A DNA stretch of 64,000 nucleotides from positions 21,299 to 85,298 of the forward strand of contig JAVBPY010000007.1 of NCBI GenBank assembly GCA_031549345.1. The letters run 5' to 3'. How positions within the stretch are numbered: position 1 is the first letter of the stretch; each line of letters starts with the position of its first letter. Made by a program: the position numbers and the translations under genes. Positions 35,901 to 43,929 of the stretch are shown here, piece after piece. The notes beneath the pieces were generated by a model, which was given only the letters and a program-made list of their open reading frames with translations, was not told the DNA's origin and searched no databases. Origin of the DNA: CASFRF01 sp031549345. Lineage in GTDB: Bacteria; Verrucomicrobiota; Lentisphaeria; Victivallales; Victivallaceae.

Positions 35901-36431
35901 GACAGCTCGCCCTGGATCAACAATGGGAGCGATTGGACGATGCTCTTTAAAACCGGCGACTCGGTCGATTTCCAGATCGGCACCGATCCCGGCGCCAAGG
36001 CCAACCGCAGCAAGGCGGAAAAAGGCGATCTCCGCCTCCTGATCGCCCCCTTCCAGGGGAAGAACATCGCCGTCCTCTATATCTTTGTGAATCCAACGCG
36101 GAGCAACCCGAACTTGGTCGAATTCGCCAGCCCCTGGCGGAGCTACGCGGTCGCCGATGTGCGGAAACTCGATAACGTCGTCATAAAGGTGGAGCCCTCC
36201 AGCGGCTCCTACCGGTTGACGGCGACGATTCCCCTGGCGGAACTCGGCCTCTCCGATCTTAAGGGAAAGACGCTCAAAGGAGACTTCGGCGTAATCTACG
36301 GCGACCGCGAAGGAACAGTGAACCTTTCGCGCCAGTATTGGTCCAACAAGTCAACCGGGTTGGTCAACGACGTTCCCGGAGAAATCATGCTCGACCCGCG
36401 TTCGTGGGGAACCTTGAAGTTTGGAGAATAA
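32973..36431 (+). CDS. Large secreted FlgD-like/beta-propeller/CBM9-like protein A
   Basis: 1152 aa. Signal peptide MKKTLPAFCCLLLAASAAAE. Order: N-terminal beta region (about 20-155), a FlgD-Ig-like domain (about 160-215: PDGTRIRNLVSG, HRIVWDGRNEFG, APGEYRFRA), a long NHL/SMP30-like propeller region (about 215-900), then a CBM9/DOMON-like C-terminal domain (about 960-1150: VKAGYDNTNLYLEYYTADSS, FKTGDSVDFQIG). An EF-hand-like Ca2+ loop DKNGNGKLDEDEF lies near residue 660. It probably acts outside the cell in binding or sensing glycans rather than cleaving them; no catalytic set is recognised. Good AGGAA upstream. It is a paralogue of the 38178 gene. Confidence 0.8.
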   Translation: MKKTLPAFCCLLLAASAAAEIRLSGPLSPELAMDVAEKGGVYSVRLTGEAPHGKIRIKLGAAGEKALFRTAEKLPAEIKIPIAEIGGNAPFRLALEAEYFNADGTLRQREIFRAPAFGDTLPANPALWEVFDIAAYRSAEEDRAKEIAFTVEQPFAGKLSVVIEKPDGTRIRNLVSGLEYAPGKHRIVWDGRNEFGAQAAPGEYRFRAAAHPGLRPQFKMQFANGDETMFSPFGSNHGTMSAMAANSKNVFAAASITEGGHAIIMMTPEGKFVRGFRQLSGCGIQEVFLAADEKNLYVVNDGRSWSGKTDPPAITLTVYNTEDGTPVTLKGKKTQLLRLYAAPKDSKGLSLRGAALLDGKLFISNARTNTIMVIDAATGEETANFPLQNPGVLAVRAGKLLAISGNELGELDAQKGSFRALFTLPFAPRGLAAGPDGLYASGAEDETLKVLDNTGKIKRSLGVPGGNYAGKWNPDRLVEATGVAFDAQGKLWTAEKRSNPKRLVRMDAATGKTIYEKIGCPPYGSPGVGFDPLDAKRWIGHSCLWEVDVDKKTSKITSVLQKTRGHLNGMIAEPLNYRFIHRDGRTFVFGSKNICVLSELMPDGTLKDLAILADVVNFYRGIGYKDDPAFIAATQKVFPKGTPEGKFRDPSCNYAGILWIDKNGNGKLDEDEFQYTPGNGKFGNFSWGQTYDSLDFVLPYVDAQGKQWVVTLSPDGFLPSGAPNYSVEKAMQNAKPLQSELPQGSRTIADGAVTDGSGGIIINSTPYMMNLTNDGKIRWFYPNKWVNVHGSHNAPLPRPGELQGVLFSIGTAPLDKEGGVSVFAGNHGRYFVFTTDGIYLDELFDDCRVAEVVGPSLIGGEAFGGNFARDEKTKRYYLSAGSSGYRIYTLNGLDKLRRTQGSFKVTNEQLAAAARVSAAQDAESAQPKEALFRLVTGKPNIGGLPTAADWSLTNEWPVRVKAGYDNTNLYLEYYTADSSPWINNGSDWTMLFKTGDSVDFQIGTDPGAKANRSKAEKGDLRLLIAPFQGKNIAVLYIFVNPTRSNPNLVEFASPWRSYAVADVRKLDNVVIKVEPSSGSYRLTATIPLAELGLSDLKGKTLKGDFGVIYGDREGTVNLSRQYWSNKSTGLVNDVPGEIMLDPRSWGTLKFGE

Positions 36432-36437
36432 ACTGCC

Positions 36438-38123
36438 ATGCAACGTACTTTTTTGACCCTTCTTTCCTTTGCCGCATTCTCGCTCGGCGCGGCGACGCTT
36501 GAGCTCACCGGCGTAGTCGGCAACTCGGGCGCGTTTGCAAACCCCGTAACGTTTGCAAGCACCGAGGCCTTCAGCCTGGGCGGAGCCTACGACGCCGCGC
36601 GCGGCGTCTATTACGAACGAGGCGGGAAACAGAAGTTGAACGCCTACACCCTCGACGGCCGCCTTGTGGCGACCTACCCCCTCCCCGGCGGCAGCGACCG
36701 TTACGACACCATGGTGCTCTGCGGAAACAATCTTTTCTTTTCACTGGGGGGCAAGCTCTACGCCATGCCTTTGAATGCCAAGTCCGGGAGTTCGCCCAAA
36801 GCGATTCTCCCGGAATACACCAAGGTAACCACCTTTTCCGCCTCGTCGCATAAAGGAAGTTTCCTCTTCCGGACTGCCGACGCGAAACTTTATTCGCTGC
36901 ACGCCGACACCCTTAAGGCGACGCACCTGGGTGCAATCGAAACCCACCATGTCCATGGACTGGATTACGATGAAAACGGCGATATTTTCGCCGTCCTCGG
37001 CCCCATGGCGCACAAATTCGCCGACGGCAAGCTCCTTGCGAACGACGAGTGGCCGCGCCGTTTCATCGGCAACCGCGAACCGGGCATCGACCGCGCGCAG
37101 AAGATCGGGAACTACTGGTATGGTTTTGCCGGACACGGCACCATCAAGCGTTTCGATTCGGAGTTCAACCCGGCCCCCGGCACGGTCTACGGCGGCGCCT
37201 CTGGGCACTTCATCGGCACGGTTAAGGTGGATTACGACCTCAACAACGGGCGGGGCATTCACGAGATTTCCCCCGGTGTGTTCATCGTTTCCGGCCGCAC
37301 AGGGGTTGTCCAGATCGCCGAATGGCGTCCCAAACTCCAGCAGTTTGAGATGATCCGCCGCATCGGCGCGCTTCCGGAGCTCCAGACGCTGGCGCTCGAT
37401 CCGCAGGGCCGCCTCCTCTTCGGCCACAACATCTGGAACGCCGACGCGGACAGCCGCGCGCCCGCCGCGGTAGGGCTCCCCTTCGTGAGTGCCGCGCCCG
37501 CGGCGGCCTTCGGCGCGGACTCGATTCTTTTCCCGCTCCTTCTGACGGGCCGTCCGTCGCTGGCCAACGGACAGCTTGAGTTCGGTAAAATGAACCGCGC
37601 GCCCTACCCCAAGATGGAACTTCCCAAAAATCTTGCCGGCGTCGCATGCGTTTCACAGGAAAAGCAGACCCGGTTGCTGTTTCTTACCCCGGAGGGAAAA
37701 CTCCTCGGAAACGTCCTCAACAACTCCCGGAGCAACGTCTGGAAGGCCGCGCTCCCGGAACAAAAAATGGAACTGAAAACCCCGGTCAAACGCTGGACGT
37801 CGCTCGCCGTGATCGACGATAAAACCCTCCTTGGCGCCGCTGACGGATCGTTGATCGAACTCCTATACGAAAAAGGAGTATGGAATGAATCGAAGCGCTG
37901 GAGCGACGGATTCGGCGCGGATCTCTCCATCGCTGTGAACGGCACATTGGCGGCCGTGGCCGACAAAGAGAAAGGGAACGTAGCCATCTACGACCTTAAG
38001 ACCCAGGTGAAACTCGCGGAAGCCCCCGCCGGAAAACCGGCGCGGACGGCCTTCAACGCGGGGCGCGTGATCGTCTACGACCAGGCCGGACAACGGCTCC
38101 TGAAATTCGAGTACAAGCCTTGA
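36438..38123 (+). CDS. Secreted beta-propeller-like protein
   Basis: 561 aa. Signal peptide MQRTFLTLLSFAAFSLGAA. The mature part is built of repeated short blades of WD/NHL type (NAYTLDGRLVATYPLPG, GLDYDENGDIFAVLGPMAH, LQTLALDPQGRLLFGHNIWN, LAAVADKEKGNVAIYDLK), the pattern of a six- to eight-bladed propeller. No catalytic residues are recognised; one Cys in MVLCGNN. The ribosome site GGAG lies in the previous gene's end 6 nt before its stop, so it is co-translated. It is flanked by two propeller/CBM9-like paralogues and likely works with them at the surface. Confidence 0.75.
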   Translation: MQRTFLTLLSFAAFSLGAATLELTGVVGNSGAFANPVTFASTEAFSLGGAYDAARGVYYERGGKQKLNAYTLDGRLVATYPLPGGSDRYDTMVLCGNNLFFSLGGKLYAMPLNAKSGSSPKAILPEYTKVTTFSASSHKGSFLFRTADAKLYSLHADTLKATHLGAIETHHVHGLDYDENGDIFAVLGPMAHKFADGKLLANDEWPRRFIGNREPGIDRAQKIGNYWYGFAGHGTIKRFDSEFNPAPGTVYGGASGHFIGTVKVDYDLNNGRGIHEISPGVFIVSGRTGVVQIAEWRPKLQQFEMIRRIGALPELQTLALDPQGRLLFGHNIWNADADSRAPAAVGLPFVSAAPAAAFGADSILFPLLLTGRPSLANGQLEFGKMNRAPYPKMELPKNLAGVACVSQEKQTRLLFLTPEGKLLGNVLNNSRSNVWKAALPEQKMELKTPVKRWTSLAVIDDKTLLGAADGSLIELLYEKGVWNESKRWSDGFGADLSIAVNGTLAAVADKEKGNVAIYDLKTQVKLAEAPAGKPARTAFNAGRVIVYDQAGQRLLKFEYKP

Positions 38124-38177
38124 TTTTTAAAACTAACCATGTATTGTTGAACACAACGCAACGATTTAAGGAGAAAA

Positions 38178-41100
38178 ATGACCCTGAAACACAGTAAATG
38201 TCTCATGTTCCTTCTGGCGGCGGCCCTCGGCGGCGCGGCACAGGCGGAGAACATGATCGAACGCCAGAGCCAGAACGAAGGGCTGTATGCCGTTCCGGTT
38301 CCGGGCAAAGTTACGATCGACGGCGACCTTTCCGACTGGGATTTTTCCGGCCGGAACTGGAGCTTTATCGATATGAATATCCGGAACCGTTTTTCCGCGG
38401 AACTCGCGGCCATGTACGACGCCGACTATCTGTATATCGGCATTAAGTTCCGCGACCCCACGCCGATGTTCAACACCGTCGACCCCGCCTTCCAGCCTTC
38501 GGAAGGCTGGAAGAGCGATTCGGTACAGTTCCGTATCCGCACCAAGGACCAGACAAGTTGGCTGACCGCGTGGTACTTCACCAACAAAAAACAAGTCGCC
38601 CTCTACCAGGATCTCTGGGGCGATTTGAACGAATACCGCAAGGGAACCACCTCCAAACTCTTCGTTTCCAAACCCGGTTCTATCGACATCGAAGGGACCA
38701 ACGGCGCGCAAATGGCCCTCAAAATGGGCGCCGACAAACAAAGCTACGTCCAGGAAATGCGCATCCCCTGGAGCTTTATCTACAAAAACAAGCCCGAGAT
38801 TAAAGCGGGAGAAAAATTCCAGCTCGGCGTCGAATTCCTCTGGGGCGGCGCGACCGGCAACGGCTGGCCGAATCACCGTTACGCGGACAACATGCAGCCG
38901 GGACACACCTCGCGCGAGTTCTTCTGGTCGGCCATCCGCACGTGGGGCGACTGCGAACTGGTCGCCAAGAACAATCTGCCGTTGCGCCAGTACAGCAACC
39001 CCGCGGATAAACCCCTCGGCACCATTCCGGTGCGCCTGGAAATTCCCGCCGATGCGGAAAAGTTCACCATCGCCATCGACAACGCCGAAGGAACGCGCGT
39101 CCGCAACCTCGCGGGCGACTTCATCGCCGGCGATTTCCGCGTGGGCAAAGTCGCCGGGAACAAGCAGACCGTGGAGGTCAATTGGGACGGTCGCGACGAC
39201 GCGGGCAACACCGTCAAACCCGGCACATACAAAATTTCCGGCCTTTCCCACAAGGGACTCGGCGCGGAGTACGAAATGTGCTTCTATAACCCCGGCACCC
39301 CCCCGTGGGAAACCGCGGACACGACCGGAAGCTGGGGTGCCGACCATTGCGGCCCCCTGCGCCTGGCGCGCGCCGGGGATCGCGTCTGCGTGGGGTACCA
39401 CGATGCGGAGGGCGGCTCCGGCGTCATGGTTCTGAACAACGAAGGCCGCAAGCTCTGGGGCGAAAAACGCGGCGCGTCCATGCTCGCCGCCGACGAGCAA
39501 TATACCTACGCCATTCCGGGCTTCATGGGCCTCAAGCGCGTACCCCTTTACCGTTATAAGCTCACGGACGGCGCGTACGCCGCCTTTGTCCGCGACGGCA
39601 AAGAACTCCCCTTCGAGCTTATCATCCGCGATCTTTTTCCGGAAATTCCCGCCAATAAGGTGTCCGGGGTCCACGGCGACGTACAGCACGACATCACCGC
39701 CACCGGCATGGCCGCCGGGAGCAAAACCATCGCCATCGCGATCGCCACACAGGATAAGAAAGGGAAACTCGCCCTCCTCAACAAGGCAGACGCCAAACCC
39801 ATCCGTGTGCTGGATACCCCCGTCCTGGACGAACTCACGTTCGACGCGAAGGAAACCCTTTACACTGTTTCCGACGGCAAGGTATTCACCATTGACCTCG
39901 GCAAGGGAACGCTGACGCCCGTCGCCACGCCGGGACTCGCCAAAGCCGGAGCGATCAATATCGACCTCGCGGGCAATCTCTGGGTCTTCGACCTCGGGCC
40001 GGACCAGCAGATCAAAGCCTATGCCAACGGAAAACAGACGAACGCCATCGGCAAAAAAGGCGGACGCCCCCTGATCGGGCGGTACGAGTCCGACGGGATG
40101 CGCAGCGTAACGGCCGTCGCGGCCGATGCGCGCGGCGTTATCTGGGCGGTGGAACACCACGACTACCCGCGCCGCGTCATGGCGTGGGATCCGAAAACCG
40201 GCAAGCTCCTCAAGGACCTCATCGGCAACACCGGCTACGCGGGAAGCGGGGCCACCTTGCACGAAACGGATCCCAACAAAGCCTACTACGGCTCCATGGA
40301 ATTCTCGCTCGACCGTAAAAACCGTACCAGCAAACTGGAAGAAATCATCTGGGCCGCGGATCCGTCCAAGGACGTGGATTTCATCGTCCGTCCCCAAGCC
40401 GCCCTCCCCCACCGTTTCGATGCGGTCATCAAGGGCGCCAAACGCGAATATTTCTTCGTCCCCGCCGGACGCGACTACGAAGGGCACAAGCTCTTCATGA
40501 AACGCAACGGCAAATGGATGCCCGTCGCGGCGATCTCCACCGCGGGCGAACTCTCCGGAAAAATGGGCTACCACGGCATTGTCCTGAAGGAACCCTCCGG
40601 GGAACTCGCCGGGCTCAACGCCTACGACACCGTCATCTGGAACGACACGAACCGCGATGGAATCCTCCAGCGCTCCGAGTGCGAAATCCTCCCCGCCACG
40701 GAAAAAGGGACGCCGAAGAAACGCGGCCGGATGCCCTTCTCCATGCGCACCTGCTGGGGCGAGCGGATGGACACGAGCGATCTGTCCTTCTACGCCACGG
40801 GCGTCATTCGCCACAAGCCGGTGGATTACACCGACGACGGCGCGCCGATCTATTCCTCCAAAGGAATCGAGAAGGTGTTTGAAAGCAAGCGCATCGAGCA
40901 GGATTTCGTTCCCGTCCCCGGCACCGACACGCTCCTGGTGCTGAATTGGGGAAAGAATGCGACCCTCGACGGCTACAATAAAAAAACCGGCAAACAGCTC
41001 TGGACGTACCCGAACCCCTTCGACGGCGTCCACGGCTCCCACCAGGCAACCATGCCGAGCCCGGGGATGCTGATCGGCCCCCTGAAGATCACCGGAACGG

Positions 41101-42176
41101 CGGACATCGGCAACGGCGTCGGCAACATCATGCACATGCGCGGCAACCTCGGCCAGGACTTCCTCCTGACCATCGACGGGCTGTTCATCGGCGCGATGTT
41201 CCAGGACTGCCGCCTGCCGAGCCTGAGTTTGCCCTCCACCGAAGCGGAACTCCTCGGCCAGCCGATGGAAATCTTCTCGCAGGGTGGCGAGCCGTTCAAC
41301 GGCTGGTTCGGCAAGCACTCCGACGGCAAAGTCCGTCTCACAAGCGGGCTCCCCCGCCAGGCCTCGATGATCATGGAAGTCAAAGGACTTGACAGCGTCC
41401 GCCGCGCGGCGGGCTCCAGCATCACACTTACCCCGGATGCGCTCCTGAAGGCGGACGTGTTCAACCAGGCGAACGCCAAAGCGGCGGCCAAAGCCGCCGA
41501 GTACAAAATCGCCAAAATCCAGGGAACGCCCGACGACAACGCCTGGAAAAAGGCCCCGCCGATGGCGATTCGCCGCGAAGGCCGCGCCGAACAAGCCGCC
41601 GCGCAACTTCTGTACAACGACACAACGTTGTTCGTCCGCTGGGAAATGCGCAACGACAAGACCCCGTGGTTCAACAACGGCAAGGATTGGAAGCGACTCT
41701 TCAAGTCGGGCGACGCGTTGGACTTCCAGATCTCCGGCACGCCGTTCGCCGCGCAGCGCAAGCTGGACGACAAATGCACCCGCATCCTGGTCGCCAACTT
41801 CGAAAATGCCCCTCTCGCCGTCCTGATGAAACCGAAGGCGGCTCCGGGCGAAACGAAAACCCCGCACCAGTACTCCTCGCCGGTAATCACCCTTGATTTC
41901 GACCGCGTGGAAAAATGCGCGCAAGTGGAAATCAAGCTGGAAAAACGCGCCGACGGCTGCCGCGCGGTTGTGGCGATTCCGTTCTCGGTGCTGGGCTTCA
42001 AGCCCGTTTCCGGGGCGGCGTTCGCCGGCGACCTCGGGTTCATCTCCTCCGACGCGGCGGGGATCGAGAACACGGCCCGTACCTACTGGAGCAACCAGAA
42101 CACAAACCTGGTGAACGACCTCCCGAACGAGGCGCAGCTCACTCCGGCCCACTGGGGCAAGCTGACCTTCGAATAA
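38178..42176 (+). CDS. Large secreted CBM9/FlgD-like/beta-propeller protein B
   Basis: 1332 aa. Signal peptide MTLKHSKCLMFLLAAALGGAAQA. Order: CBM9-like domain at the front (about 38-240: VPGKVTIDGDLSDWDFSG, ADYLYIGIKFRD), FlgD-Ig-like domain (about 290-375: GTRVRNLAGDF, EVNWDGRDDAGNTVKPGTY), a propeller region to about 1090 with an EF-hand-like loop NDTNRDGILQRSE near 821, then a C-terminal CBM9-like domain (about 1110-1330). It shares with protein A the motif VHGSHxAxxPxPGxLxG and the ending YWSNxxTxLVNDxPxE...WGxLxF, so the two are paralogues; this one has an extra front domain. A strong AAGGAG precedes it; the operon ends at the hairpin at 42200. Confidence 0.85.
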   Translation: MTLKHSKCLMFLLAAALGGAAQAENMIERQSQNEGLYAVPVPGKVTIDGDLSDWDFSGRNWSFIDMNIRNRFSAELAAMYDADYLYIGIKFRDPTPMFNTVDPAFQPSEGWKSDSVQFRIRTKDQTSWLTAWYFTNKKQVALYQDLWGDLNEYRKGTTSKLFVSKPGSIDIEGTNGAQMALKMGADKQSYVQEMRIPWSFIYKNKPEIKAGEKFQLGVEFLWGGATGNGWPNHRYADNMQPGHTSREFFWSAIRTWGDCELVAKNNLPLRQYSNPADKPLGTIPVRLEIPADAEKFTIAIDNAEGTRVRNLAGDFIAGDFRVGKVAGNKQTVEVNWDGRDDAGNTVKPGTYKISGLSHKGLGAEYEMCFYNPGTPPWETADTTGSWGADHCGPLRLARAGDRVCVGYHDAEGGSGVMVLNNEGRKLWGEKRGASMLAADEQYTYAIPGFMGLKRVPLYRYKLTDGAYAAFVRDGKELPFELIIRDLFPEIPANKVSGVHGDVQHDITATGMAAGSKTIAIAIATQDKKGKLALLNKADAKPIRVLDTPVLDELTFDAKETLYTVSDGKVFTIDLGKGTLTPVATPGLAKAGAINIDLAGNLWVFDLGPDQQIKAYANGKQTNAIGKKGGRPLIGRYESDGMRSVTAVAADARGVIWAVEHHDYPRRVMAWDPKTGKLLKDLIGNTGYAGSGATLHETDPNKAYYGSMEFSLDRKNRTSKLEEIIWAADPSKDVDFIVRPQAALPHRFDAVIKGAKREYFFVPAGRDYEGHKLFMKRNGKWMPVAAISTAGELSGKMGYHGIVLKEPSGELAGLNAYDTVIWNDTNRDGILQRSECEILPATEKGTPKKRGRMPFSMRTCWGERMDTSDLSFYATGVIRHKPVDYTDDGAPIYSSKGIEKVFESKRIEQDFVPVPGTDTLLVLNWGKNATLDGYNKKTGKQLWTYPNPFDGVHGSHQATMPSPGMLIGPLKITGTADIGNGVGNIMHMRGNLGQDFLLTIDGLFIGAMFQDCRLPSLSLPSTEAELLGQPMEIFSQGGEPFNGWFGKHSDGKVRLTSGLPRQASMIMEVKGLDSVRRAAGSSITLTPDALLKADVFNQANAKAAAKAAEYKIAKIQGTPDDNAWKKAPPMAIRREGRAEQAAAQLLYNDTTLFVRWEMRNDKTPWFNNGKDWKRLFKSGDALDFQISGTPFAAQRKLDDKCTRILVANFENAPLAVLMKPKAAPGETKTPHQYSSPVITLDFDRVEKCAQVEIKLEKRADGCRAVVAIPFSVLGFKPVSGAAFAGDLGFISSDAAGIENTARTYWSNQNTNLVNDLPNEAQLTPAHWGKLTFE

Positions 42177-42199
42177 TACAAAGTAGAGCAATGTTGTCA

Positions 42200-42236
42200 G
42201 GCGGGAAGGAAAATAATTTCCTTCCCGCCTTCTTTG
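42200..42236 (+). terminator. Intrinsic terminator of the pseudopilin/propeller operon
   Basis: A perfect 13-bp stem (42200-42212 with 42217-42229), 4-nt loop ATAA, then TTCTTTGTGTT. It lies 24 nt after the stop of protein B. The remaining 42237-42366 shows no gene. Confidence 0.85.
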
Positions 42237-42366
42237 TGTTGCCAAAATCTTCCAGGAAAAGTCCTTATTTCAGCAACAGTGCAACGAGAATGCAAAAAAA
42301 TTGCGCAACGTTCACGATCGAAGGAAGAAGATTCCACAAAAACAATAAATTGGAGTTCATTCTCTC

Positions 42367-42395
42367 TTGCCAACCCCTTCCGAATGTGCTATCTT
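42367..42395 (+). promoter_or_regulatory. Promoter of the glycan cluster's first gene
   Basis: TTGCCA (42367-42372), 17-nt spacer, TATCTT (42390-42395), about 40 nt before the GTG start at 42436. Confidence 0.6.
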
Positions 42396-42435
42396 ATTCT
42401 CGGGTTAGTGCGCATGTATTAAATGAGGGGGAAAT

Positions 42436-43749
42436 GTGGCGGACATAAACTTTTCGATCAAGCCGATGGATATGAACACCCATCAACTCAAGCCGCTTCC
42501 CGTGGAACAACCTAAAACGGACGAGCCGCCAAGGCAGTCGTCGATTTACGGCAAACTGCCCGATGTGCCGACGATGGACGCGGCGGACGGAATTAAGTTC
42601 GATTTCAACGAGGGGATCCGCATCCTCTTCCCGCATAACGGCAAAGCATACCGCTGTGTCTTCAGCGACATCGACACGGGAATCATCCTCTATTCCGCCG
42701 ACACCGTTCCGGGGGCATACGTTACAAGCGTCAAGAAATTCTACATCAAATTCCGTCTGCAGGTTTTTCCTAAAATTGAAAATCCGGTCCCGGAGCATAG
42801 GCCGGAGCCGATCTTCACCCACGACTACGACTGCAAAGACAAAGTGGTGATGATTCAACTCCCCGTCGGGACGATCGGCGACTCAATCGGCTGGTTCAGT
42901 TATGTCGAACGCTTCCAGCAAAAACACGGCTGCAAACTCGTCTGCGTAATGACCCCGTGGATTGCGGCGCTGGTCAAGGATCAATACCCGGAAATCACCT
43001 TTATCGCCCCGGAGGACACCCTCCGGTACAAGCCTTATGCCACCTATTATATGGGACTGTTTTTCAAAGGCAACGTGGACAACCAGCCGATCGACTTCCG
43101 CTACATCGGGCTGCACCGGACGGCGGGCTATATTCTCGGCGTCGATCCGGCGGATATTCCGCCGCGTTTCAATCTGAGCGCCAAGCGGAAAATTCAGGAA
43201 CCGTACGTGTGCATCGCCGCGCAAAGCTCCAGCCAGGCGAAATACTGGAACAACCCCTTCGGCTGGCTGGAAATCGTAAAATTCCTCAAAGCAAACGGCT
43301 ACCGCGTTTTATGCATCGACAAACAGCCCGTCTACGGCGTGGGTCTGAACTGGAATTACATCCCCTATGGCGCGGAGGATTTTACCGGGGACATTCCGTT
43401 GCAGGAACGGGTGGACCTGATTAAAGACGCCGACTTTTTCATCGGCTTATCCAGCGGTTTAAGCTGGGTGGCGTGGGGATGCCGCGTGCCGGTGGTGATG
43501 ATTTCCGGATTCACGCACCCGACCAACGAATTTGAAACGCCGTACCGGGTGATCAATTACCACACATGCCACAGTTGTTGGAACGACATGCGGATCGATT
43601 TCGATCATTTCGACTTTCTGTGGTGCCCGCGCCACAAAAATACGGACCGGCACTTCGAATGCACCCGCCTGATTTCGGCGGAGCAAGTAATGACGACAAT
43701 CAAAAAAATTCCCAGCTTTCAAACTCATATAAACGGAAAGCAAAAATGA
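42436..43749 (+). CDS. TibC/BAHT-like O-heptosyltransferase family protein
   Basis: 437 aa, start GTG at 42436 preceded by GAGGGGGAAA. It matches the autotransporter strand-loop-strand O-heptosyltransferase family: a GT9-like core (PVGTIGDSIGWFSYVERFQQ, YVCIAAQSSSQAKYWNNPFG, DADFFIGLSSGLSWVAWG) and the C-terminal four-cysteine metal site HTCHSCWND...LWCPRH...FECTR. Here the cysteines are 378, 381, 397 and 409 (CX2C-X15-C-X11-C). Known members transfer heptose to Ser of autotransporter adhesins and assemble into iron-bound rings. No autotransporter is visible in the window. The first gene of the glycan cluster, with its own promoter; a 180-nt gap follows. Confidence 0.88.
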   Translation: MADINFSIKPMDMNTHQLKPLPVEQPKTDEPPRQSSIYGKLPDVPTMDAADGIKFDFNEGIRILFPHNGKAYRCVFSDIDTGIILYSADTVPGAYVTSVKKFYIKFRLQVFPKIENPVPEHRPEPIFTHDYDCKDKVVMIQLPVGTIGDSIGWFSYVERFQQKHGCKLVCVMTPWIAALVKDQYPEITFIAPEDTLRYKPYATYYMGLFFKGNVDNQPIDFRYIGLHRTAGYILGVDPADIPPRFNLSAKRKIQEPYVCIAAQSSSQAKYWNNPFGWLEIVKFLKANGYRVLCIDKQPVYGVGLNWNYIPYGAEDFTGDIPLQERVDLIKDADFFIGLSSGLSWVAWGCRVPVVMISGFTHPTNEFETPYRVINYHTCHSCWNDMRIDFDHFDFLWCPRHKNTDRHFECTRLISAEQVMTTIKKIPSFQTHINGKQK

Positions 43750-43870
43750 GAGCAACATTCGAGAAGGTCCTGCCGGTTTCCTTTTCCATGTTTTTCATCG
43801 GATAGTTCATTTTGGAGAGAGGAAAAAAGCGAAACGGATATTTCACGAGAACAGGTTCCTTTATGCTTTT

Positions 43871-43900
43871 TTGACAGCATCACATGAGTGTGTGTAGTAT
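43871..43900 (+). promoter_or_regulatory. Promoter of the main glycan operon
   Basis: Full-match TTGACA (43871-43876), 18-nt spacer, TAGTAT (43895-43900), 29 nt before the ATG at 43930. Nothing else is recognised in the 43750-43929 gap. Confidence 0.65.
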
Positions 43901-43929
43901 GAAACAAATTTTATAAGTAGAATACGTGT

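Noticed and set aside
38166..42245. Minus-strand 1359-aa reading frame
   Set aside because: Exact antisense of protein B; long because of GC-rich codon use. It has no signal, motif or ribosome site, while the plus strand has all three.
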